DNA of 6,428 bases, taken from contig JAAUYX010000052.1 of NCBI GenBank assembly GCA_014804905.1, forward strand, positions 30,120 to 36,547, in the 5' to 3' direction. This DNA comes from Desulfovibrio sp. (GTDB lineage Bacteria; Desulfobacterota; Desulfovibrionia; Desulfovibrionales; Desulfovibrionaceae). Under the pieces are notes generated by a model. It searched no databases. It worked only from the letters and a program-made list of their open reading frames with translations, and had not been told where the DNA came from. Every line of letters begins with the position of its first letter. Position 1 is the stretch's first letter. Shown one piece after another: positions 1 through 6,428 of this stretch. The translations under genes and the position numbers were made by a program.

Positions 1-578
1 AGCGAAGAAATCCTCGGGCGCGCCCTCGGGGAGCGCCTGGTGACGCTTCGGCCGCCCATCATCTACGGCTCGGGCGACAAGGGCCTCTTGCCCGTGTTCA
101 AGGGCGTGGCCCGTGGCGTAGCCGTGAGTCCGGGACTGTTCCGCAGCTTCCCGGTTTCCGTCATCCATGCAGACGATGCGGCGCAAGCCATCCTCCTCGC
201 CTGCGACCCGGCGGCGCGGGGCACCTATTATCTCGATGACGGCGCAAGGCACGACATGGCCTCCTTCTGCCGGGCCATGGGCAAGGCGCTCGGTCGGGAG
301 CGCGTGCACATCCTCCACCTGCCCCTGCCGCTCATGGCCGTGACCGCGGCCCTTGCCAGCGGCGCGGGCTTTGGCTGCGCACGCCTTGCGCGCCTCTGCG
401 GCCTTCAGGCGCCCCGGCGCGCGCCCAACTGGAACTTCGACAAATACCGCGAGGCCCGCGCCCCCGGCTGGCTCTGCGACGCCCGGCGCATCCGCGAGGA
501 GCTCGGCTTCGCGCCGCGCATGGACCTTGCCGCCGGCATGGCCGAGGCCGTGGCCGGCTACCGCCGCGAGGGCTGGCT

Positions 579-582
<4 letters not shown>
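1..582 (+). CDS. NAD-dependent epimerase/dehydratase (extended SDR), 3' part
   Basis: The reading frame is open from base 1 and ends at TGA 580-582, so this is the last 193 residues of a gene that begins left of the window. The GTG at 40 is internal: the codons before it (SEEILGRALGERL) continue the family pattern of the helix after the catalytic Tyr-x-x-x-Lys. The visible part has the substrate-side RPPIIYGSGD motif near residues 17-26 and a V-x-x-I-H-A-D-D-A-A segment near 52-61, both typical of extended short-chain dehydrogenases in the epimerase / 3-beta-hydroxysteroid dehydrogenase-like group. The Rossmann fold and catalytic residues are outside the window. A hydrophobic stretch around residues 103-130 might touch the membrane. 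Substrate cannot be told; nucleotide-sugar or isoprenoid-type substrates are both possible. It overlaps the next gene by 4 bases (GTGA), which suggests coupled translation. Confidence 0.85.
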
Positions 583-2593
<2,011 letters not shown>

Positions 2594-2597
<4 letters not shown>

Positions 2598-3058
2598 AGG
2601 CCGAGAGCGCCGAGCCCGCAGGCGACGACCTGCCCCTCATGGACGTGGCCGCGGGCATCCTCTGGCGCGGCGGCCGTTTTCTCGCTGCGCAAAGGCCGGA
2701 GGGCAAGCCGCTCGCCGGCTTCTGGGAACTCCCCGGCGGCAAGCTCGAAGCCGGGGAAAGCGCCGAAGCGGCGCTCGCCCGCGAACTTGCCGAGGAGCTC
2801 GGCGTCAGGGTGCGCGAGGCCCGCTTCTGGCGCACGGCGGAGCACGCCTATCCTGCGCGCGGCCTCCGCGTGCGGCTCCACTTCTTCCAGGTGACGGAAT
2901 TTGACGGCGAACCCGTGGCCCGCGAAGGCCAGGCCCTCGCCTGGGTGACGCCCGAGGAGGCCGCCGAGCTCGACTTCCTGCCAGCGGATGCGGAAATCTT
3001 GCGGGAGTTGCAGGAGCAGACGCCCACGGAAGTGGCCGTTGCGCCCCCCCTCAACTAA
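2594..3058 (+). CDS. MutT-like Nudix hydrolase
   Basis: A 154-residue protein with a perfect Nudix box at residues 49-71: G49-x5-E55-x7-R63-E64-L65-x-E67-E68-x-G70-V71. In this family the box binds Mg2+ and catalyses hydrolysis of nucleoside diphosphates linked to another group. The preceding FWELPGGKLEAGE is the pattern of MutT-type (deoxy)nucleoside triphosphate pyrophosphohydrolases, which remove 8-oxo-dGTP from the nucleotide pool, so this is the likeliest substrate; other Nudix substrates are not excluded. The length is near that of single-domain MutT proteins. The ATG at 2594 is chosen over longer frames because it overlaps the ABC-F stop as ATGA and has a GGAGAAGGA purine tract just upstream. 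The last codons follow a run of seven C (3044-3050), and the stop lies inside the end of convergent thiF. Confidence 0.9.
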
Positions 3059-3686
3059 GGATCCACTCCAGCACGGCGTCGGCCATGAGCGCCGCGGCCT
3101 GGGTCACGCGCGGGGCAAGCGGCGGCGCGTACGCCACGTCCGACTGGAAATCTCCCACCAGCACGAGGTTGCCGAGGCGGCGGCGCTGCATGGCCGGGCC
3201 GCCCACGCCCGCCATGCCCGAGGCCGAGGCGATGCGCCGCCTGGCGAGCAGGGCCTGCTCCACGAGCAGGGTCTTGCTCTCCGCCGCGTCAAAGGCTTCC
3301 ACCCAGAGGGGACAGGCGGGGAGCAGGCTCGGCAGGTTGGCTTCGTCAAGACGCGCGTTGACCAGCTCGAGGCGGATGTGCGGATTGAGCTCGCGCAGCA
3401 CTTCCCCGAGGGCTTCCACCTTGGGACGGCCCACATGGCGCGGCCAGAACTGCTGGCGGTTGAGATTGGAGGCGTCCACCACGTCGTGGTCGATGATGAG
3501 CATGTCCTCCACGCCCGAACGCGCGAGCATGAGCGCCACGTTGGAGCCGAGGCCCCCGGCCCCGGCGATACCCACGCGCGCAGCCCGGAGCCTGGCGAGC
3601 TCGTCCGGCGAGAAGTAGCGGGCAAGCCCCTGGCGCAGGGCGTCCAAGCCACCCTCCCCGGCTTCGCGCGCCTCGCTTCCGCTCAT
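3051..3686 (-). CDS. thiF: Sulfur carrier protein ThiS adenylyltransferase, short ThiF form
   Basis: A 211-residue E1-like enzyme of the MoeB/ThiF/HesA fold, expected to adenylate the C-terminal glycine of ThiS with ATP in the cytoplasm. Visible elements are the nucleotide-binding GAGGLGS at 42-48, the IDHDVVDASNLNRQ block at 65-78 (D66, D71, N74, N76, R77), K89 in VGRPK, and D133 in the EAFDAAESK segment. It is about 40 residues shorter than E. coli ThiF (about 251). It has one cysteine only (C125), so both zinc CXXC pairs and a separate persulfide cysteine are absent. This matches the short ThiF form found beside thiSGH in anaerobes. The ATG at 3686-3684 overlaps the thiH stop as ATGA; a longer open frame to 4070 lies antisense-frame inside thiH and is rejected. 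No strong Shine-Dalgarno is seen, so translation is probably coupled to thiH. It is the last gene of the operon. Confidence 0.92.
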   Translation of the reverse strand: MSGSEAREAGEGGLDALRQGLARYFSPDELARLRAARVGIAGAGGLGSNVALMLARSGVEDMLIIDHDVVDASNLNRQQFWPRHVGRPKVEALGEVLRELNPHIRLELVNARLDEANLPSLLPACPLWVEAFDAAESKTLLVEQALLARRRIASASGMAGVGGPAMQRRRLGNLVLVGDFQSDVAYAPPLAPRVTQAAALMADAVLEWILS

Positions 3687-4807
3687 GCCGCCGGGTCTTC
3701 CCAGTCCTTGAGCACGGGCTGGTAGCCGTTGGCCGCGAGGTCGGCCATCATCTGCTCCAGGCTGCGGTGGTCGGTGATCTCGAACTGGCCGGGATTGTGC
3801 AGGTCCTCGGTGGCGCGGCCGCCCACGGCCGTGGACACGCCCGCCGAGACGCGCGTAACGCCGAGAGGCACGAGGTGGTCGCGCATGAAGGCGCTCTCGC
3901 GGCTCGAGCAGGTGATGCCCGCGCGCGGCAAGAAGCAGCGCAGGGCCGTCACATACTGGGCGAGTTCGCGGTCGGTGACGCCGTGCGTGACCTCGAATTC
4001 CCCCTCGTGCGGGCAGATGCGCGGGATGGAGACGCTCACCTCCACGCCGGGGAAGTGCCGCTGGAGCCACCAGGCGTGCAAGCCCGTGGCGAAAGCGTCC
4101 TGCTCGAAGGAATCCAGCCCGAGCAGCGCGCCCACGCCGAGCGAGCGCATCCCGGCGCGCGCGGCGCGCTCCGGCGCGGCCAGCCTGAAGGCGTAGTCCC
4201 GCTTGGGGCCCGCCGGATGCAGCCAGGCATAGAGCTTGGGATTATAGGTCTCCTGGAACATGGTCATGGAGTCCACGCCGGCTTCCACGAGCATGTGGTA
4301 GTTTTCCTCGGTCTGCGAATAGACCTCGATGCCCACCGAAGCGAAACGCGGCTTGATGCGGCGCACCACGTCGGCGATATATTCCGGGGAGGAGATTTTC
4401 GGCGCGTCCCCCGTGAGTAAAAGGATATGCTGGAAGCCCGCGTCCGCGATGGCGAAGGCCTCGGCCGCGGCCTCCTCCACGCTGAGGTGCCGGCGGGGCT
4501 GCTTGTTCTTCGCATTGAAGCCGCAGTAACGGCACTGGTTGGTGCAGACATCCGAAATATAGAGCGGCGTGAAGATGCTCACCGCGCGGCCGAAATAGCG
4601 CAGGGTGAGCTCGTGCGCCTTTTGCGCCAGAGCCTCGAGGTGCTCGGCCGCCGCAGGCGAGAGGAGGACGAGAAAATCCTCCGGCGAGAGCCAGTGCCGG
4701 GCGAGCTTGTCCAAGACGGCCGTGACATCTGCGGAAGTGGCGCGGGCCGCAGCCTCGCTGCGCCGCGCGGCGGGCCAGTTCTGCAAAAATTCCTGAAAGG
4801 TTTCCAT
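3683..4807 (-). CDS. thiH: 2-iminoacetate synthase (tyrosine lyase), radical SAM
   Basis: ThiH uses S-adenosylmethionine and a [4Fe-4S] cluster to cleave tyrosine into dehydroglycine (2-iminoacetate) and p-cresol; dehydroglycine supplies the C2-N unit of the thiazole. With the start chosen here the protein has 374 residues, against 377 in E. coli. The cluster motif CTNQCRYCGF (CxxxCxxC) has cysteines at 88, 92 and 95. Further family hallmarks are the LLLTGDAPK segment, QETYNPKLYAWLHPAGPK, the SLGVGALLGLDSF stretch, and SVSIPRICP. Two ATG codons are adjacent (4810 and 4807). The second gives 6 bases between AGG (4816-4814) and the start, better than 3 bases for the first. A GTG at 4846 would add 13 residues but lies inside a strong hairpin and lacks a ribosome site. 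The enzyme is oxygen sensitive, which points to an anaerobic host. It follows thiG by 54 bases and overlaps thiF by 4. Confidence 0.95.
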   Translation of the reverse strand: METFQEFLQNWPAARRSEAAARATSADVTAVLDKLARHWLSPEDFLVLLSPAAAEHLEALAQKAHELTLRYFGRAVSIFTPLYISDVCTNQCRYCGFNAKNKQPRRHLSVEEAAAEAFAIADAGFQHILLLTGDAPKISSPEYIADVVRRIKPRFASVGIEVYSQTEENYHMLVEAGVDSMTMFQETYNPKLYAWLHPAGPKRDYAFRLAAPERAARAGMRSLGVGALLGLDSFEQDAFATGLHAWWLQRHFPGVEVSVSIPRICPHEGEFEVTHGVTDRELAQYVTALRCFLPRAGITCSSRESAFMRDHLVPLGVTRVSAGVSTAVGGRATEDLHNPGQFEITDHRSLEQMMADLAANGYQPVLKDWEDPAA

Positions 4808-4823
4808 CATGCACCTGGACTGG

Positions 4824-4852
4824 AAAAAGGTCGCCCCGGTTTGCACCGGGGC
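4824..4852 (-). terminator. Terminator-like hairpin between thiG and thiH
   Basis: On the minus-strand RNA a perfect 8-bp stem (GCCCCGGU pairing with ACCGGGGC, positions 4852-4845 and 4840-4833) closes a GCAA loop at 4844-4841, a canonical GNRA tetraloop. Four bases later comes a run of five U (4828-4824). This resembles a weak intrinsic terminator or attenuator within the operon, but thiH and thiF must be transcribed through it. A role in mRNA stability or partial termination is as plausible. It lies 10 bases after the thiG stop and just before the thiH ribosome site. Confidence 0.4.
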
Positions 4853-4861
4853 CTGAAAAAC

Positions 4862-5635
4862 TCAGCGCAAAAAACCCGTGAGCGGGGATGAGGCCTCGGC
4901 CCCTTCGCCGCGCTTCTTCACCGCGCCCGGGCCGGCCAGCCACGCGTCGCGCCCTGCCGCCACAGCCTCGCCGAAGGCCCGCGCCATGCGCACCGGGTCC
5001 CCGGAGGAGGCGATGGCCGTGTTCACAAGGCAGGCGGCCGCGCCCATCTCCATGGCCTCGCAGGCTTGCGAGGGGAGCCCGATGCCAGCGTCCACCACGA
5101 TGGGGATGTCCAGCTCCTCGATGAGGATGGCAATCATCTCCCGCGTTTGCAGGCCCCGGTTGGTCCCGATGGGCGCGCCCAGCGGCATCACGGCGGCCGC
5201 GCCCGCGTCCACGCAGGCCCGCGCCACATAGAGGTCGGGATTGATATAGGGCAGCACCGTGAAGCCTTCCCCGGCGAGGATTTCCGTGGCCTTGGCCGTG
5301 CCGTAGCCGTCGGGGAGCAGGTGGCGCGTGTCCGAGATGACCTCGATCTTGATCCAGTCGCCGCAGCCCGCGGCCCGCGCCAGGTGCGCGAGGCGCACGG
5401 CCTCCTCCGCGGTGCGCGCGCCCGAGGTGTTGGGGAGAAGGCGCATGTGCGGCGGGATATGCCCCATGACGCCCTTCTGGCCCGGCTCCACCCGGCGCAT
5501 GGCCACGGTGATGACCTCCGCGCCGCTGGCCTCGGCCACGGCGGGGATGAGGGCGTCGTCACCGTATTTGCCGGTGCCGATGAAAAGGCGGCTTTTCAGG
5601 GTCACGCCGCCAATGACCAGTGGATCGTCCCGCAT
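4862..5635 (-). CDS. thiG: Thiazole synthase
   Basis: ThiG is the TIM-barrel enzyme that condenses 1-deoxy-D-xylulose 5-phosphate, ThiS thiocarboxylate and dehydroglycine into the thiazole phosphate carboxylate precursor. The 257-residue length is normal for the family. K96 in DWIKIEVI is the Schiff-base lysine, and E98 and D182 (VDAGIG) match the catalytic residues described for the Bacillus subtilis enzyme. LFIGTGKY (17-24), VITVAMRR (41-48), LPNTSG (67-72), PLGAPIGTNRGL (151-162) and the phosphate-binding GIGLPSQA are also typical. The ATG at 5635 has GGAGG (5644-5640) 4 bases upstream; the same frame is open to 6022, but the extension has no ThiG likeness and reads across thiS. It follows thiS by 110 bases and precedes thiH by 54. 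The complex it forms with ThiH or ThiS would explain the tight gene grouping. Confidence 0.97.
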   Translation of the reverse strand: MRDDPLVIGGVTLKSRLFIGTGKYGDDALIPAVAEASGAEVITVAMRRVEPGQKGVMGHIPPHMRLLPNTSGARTAEEAVRLAHLARAAGCGDWIKIEVISDTRHLLPDGYGTAKATEILAGEGFTVLPYINPDLYVARACVDAGAAAVMPLGAPIGTNRGLQTREMIAILIEELDIPIVVDAGIGLPSQACEAMEMGAAACLVNTAIASSGDPVRMARAFGEAVAAGRDAWLAGPGAVKKRGEGAEASSPLTGFLR

Positions 5636-5639
5636 AGTG

Positions 5640-5660
5640 CCTCCGCCGCCCCTGCGGCGG
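5640..5660 (-). promoter_or_regulatory. Hairpin covering part of the thiG ribosome site
   Basis: On the minus-strand RNA positions 5660-5654 (CCGCCGC) pair with 5649-5643 (GCGGCGG), a 7-bp all-GC stem with a 4-base loop. The first two bases of the thiG Shine-Dalgarno GGAGG (5644-5640) are the last two of the stem, so a folded stem would partly hide the ribosome site. This could lower or control thiG translation relative to thiS. The structure is seen in the sequence; the regulatory effect is inference and GC-rich DNA makes chance stems common. Confidence 0.35.
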
Positions 5661-5745
5661 CCCGATAGGTGCGCTTGTGTGTAGGGAAAAAGAGGTCCGC
5701 TGCCGGCCAGAGGCCTGCTCCGCGCAAGGGCTGCGCCGGGCGGCT

Positions 5746-5943
5746 CTAGCCGCCGCCCACGAACTGGACGATCTCGACCGTGTCGCCGTCGGCGAGAGCG
5801 CGGGCGGCGAAGTCCGCCGCGGGGACGATGGCGCCGTTGAGCTCCACGACCACGGCCCTGGGCGCGTGGCCGCGCGCTTCGAGCAGGGCGAGCACCGTGG
5901 AAAAATCCCCGCTTTCGCGCGTGCCGTTGATGGTGAGTTCCAT
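5746..5943 (-). CDS. thiS: Sulfur carrier protein ThiS
   Basis: A 65-residue ubiquitin-fold protein that carries sulfur as a C-terminal thiocarboxylate to ThiG. It starts with MELTINGT, has the VVELNGAIVP strand-turn (about 32-41), the acidic DGDTVEIVQFV near 52-63 and ends in Gly-Gly-Gly. The last glycine is the residue that ThiF adenylates; a VGGG ending is also found in Bacillus subtilis ThiS. The length matches E. coli ThiS (66). The ATG at 5943 has AGGAG (5953-5949) 5 bases upstream; a longer frame to 6297 is rejected since it runs through the leader and into the upstream gene. It is the first gene of the thi operon, and the wide gap to thiG may allow separate control of its dose. There is no cysteine, as expected. 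Confidence 0.94.
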   Translation of the reverse strand: MELTINGTRESGDFSTVLALLEARGHAPRAVVVELNGAIVPAADFAARALADGDTVEIVQFVGGG

Positions 5944-5958
5944 AATGTCTCCTGAAAT

Positions 5959-5987
5959 CCGGGCAGGAATCGCAATCCCCCGCCCGG
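5959..5987 (-). promoter_or_regulatory. Leader hairpin just upstream of the thiS ribosome site
   Basis: In minus-strand RNA positions 5987-5982 (CCGGGC) pair with 5964-5959 (GCCCGG), and the helix can continue inward with G-U and G-C pairs (5981-5977 with 5969-5965) to about 11 bp and a 7-base loop (5976-5970). It ends 5 bases before the thiS Shine-Dalgarno and would lie at the very 5' end of a transcript started from the proposed promoter. It may protect the mRNA or affect initiation. It does not contain the conserved TPP riboswitch segments. Confidence 0.35.
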
Positions 5988-5993
5988 CCCTCA

Positions 5994-6022
5994 ATCCTAT
6001 GCCTTGCAGGGGGCGATTGCAA
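5994..6022 (-). promoter_or_regulatory. Candidate sigma70-type promoter of the thiSGHF operon
   Basis: On the minus strand TTGCAA (6022-6017, four of six to TTGACA) and TAGGAT (5999-5994, four of six to TATAAT) are separated by exactly 17 bases. Transcription would start near 5988-5986 and give a leader of about 45 bases before thiS. The position in the 107-base gap between the membrane-protein gene and thiS is right. No strong terminator for the upstream gene is visible, so read-through from it cannot be excluded. Confidence 0.4.
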
Positions 6023-6050
6023 GCAGGGGCAGCCGGTGAGAGCTTCGGCC

Positions 6051-6428
6051 TCAGCGCCGGAGCAGGGCGAGCCGGAAGCGCACCATGAGCTCGCGCAGTT
6101 CCTGCCGCGTCAGGCCGAGGAGGCGCGGGGCCACCAGACAGAGGCCGCCCGTGAGGAAGGTATAGACCACGCCGGAGAGGACAAAGCGCAGGATGCCGTC
6201 GAGCGGCGTGTCGATGCCCGCGCCCGCGAGCAGCTCCGCCAGCGAGGAGGTGGCCTCGCGCGCGCCGAAGGCCAGCGCCAGGAGGGCGGCCACGCACACT
6301 ACCTGATGGGCGGCGTTGCGCCAGAAATCAAAGGGGATGAAGCGCGAGGCGAGCCAGAGATAAAGGTTCACGGTCACGCACTGCACGGCCACGGTCTTGA
6401 CGGCGAGGCCCGTGGCCCCGAGGTTGAG
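6051..6428 (-). CDS. Multi-pass membrane protein, probable polysaccharide flippase (Wzx/MATE type), 3' part
   Basis: The frame is open from the right edge of the window to TGA at 6053-6051 and gives the last 125 residues of a longer protein. The GTG at 6392 is internal, since the 12 codons before it (LNLGATGLAVKT) continue naturally into the same protein. Three hydrophobic segments are visible at about residues 1-30, 39-56 and 76-103, followed by a basic, amphipathic tail rich in Arg and Leu (104-125). The LNLGATGLAVKT start and the arrangement of helices recall the C-terminal domain of polysaccharide biosynthesis exporters of the MOP (Wzx/MATE) superfamily, which flip lipid-linked glycans over the inner membrane. 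This family call rests on recollection of a short stretch and is moderate. It precedes thiS in the same direction with 107 bases between. Confidence 0.6.
   Translation of the reverse strand, partial: LNLGATGLAVKTVAVQCVTVNLYLWLASRFIPFDFWRNAAHQVVCVAALLALAFGAREATSSLAELLAGAGIDTPLDGILRFVLSGVVYTFLTGGLCLVAPRLLGLTRQELRELMVRFRLALLRR

Noticed and set aside
2988..4891. Several plus-strand frames opposite thiF and thiH (for example 2988-3725, 3767-4420, 4427-4891)
   Set aside because: They lie antisense to well-recognised thi genes, have biased shadow composition and no ribosome sites or motifs.
5686..5715. Intrinsic terminator after thiS (GGCC/GGCC stem and a U5 tract)
   Set aside because: The stem is only 4 bp and the U tract lies about 13 bases beyond it, too far for an intrinsic terminator.
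5746..5757. Three glycines at the ThiS end instead of two
   Set aside because: A VGGG ending also occurs in other bacterial ThiS proteins, so it is not unusual.
5636..6022. N-terminal extension of thiG up to 6022
   Set aside because: Arg/Gly-rich with no similarity to ThiG, passes out of frame through thiS; the ATG at 5635 has a good Shine-Dalgarno and gives the normal family length.
5944..6297. N-terminal extension of thiS up to 6297
   Set aside because: It would overlap the upstream membrane-protein gene and make a ThiS nearly three times the usual size; the ATG at 5943 has AGGAG at proper distance.

Overview
The window reads as chromosomal DNA from a GC-rich anaerobic bacterium. A member of the Desulfovibrionaceae is the best guess, from the thiSGHF gene order, the short ThiF, the use of the oxygen-sensitive tyrosine lyase ThiH instead of ThiO, and strong G/C third-position bias. 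The taxonomic call is inference from memory, not from a database search. No mobile element, CRISPR array, tRNA or rRNA is visible, and every reading frame that matters is intact.

Left half (1-3058, plus strand): three genes are chained by 4-base start/stop overlaps. They are the 3' part of an extended-SDR NAD-dependent epimerase/dehydratase, an ABC-F ATPase with two nucleotide-binding domains and a C-terminal coiled coil, and a MutT-like Nudix hydrolase. They probably form one translationally coupled transcript whose promoter lies left of the window. The three products share no obvious pathway.

Right half (6022-3051, minus strand): a complete thiazole-branch thiamine operon, thiS-thiG-thiH-thiF. 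ThiF adenylates the C-terminal glycine of ThiS, which is then converted to the thiocarboxylate. ThiH cleaves tyrosine to dehydroglycine, and ThiG joins both with 1-deoxy-D-xylulose 5-phosphate to make the thiazole phosphate. A candidate sigma70-type promoter and a leader hairpin precede thiS, and no TPP riboswitch is recognisable. Hairpins sit in the thiS-thiG gap, where one covers part of the thiG Shine-Dalgarno, and in the thiG-thiH gap, where one has a GCAA tetraloop followed by five U. thiH and thiF overlap by four bases.

The two operons converge and their last genes overlap by 8 bases, so no intergenic terminator separates them. At the right edge is the 3' end of a minus-strand multi-pass membrane protein, probably a polysaccharide flippase of the Wzx/MATE type.

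No gene family looks new. The points worth a second look are the RNA structures between the thi genes, the lack of a TPP riboswitch, the cysteine-poor ThiF, and the overlapping convergent operon ends.
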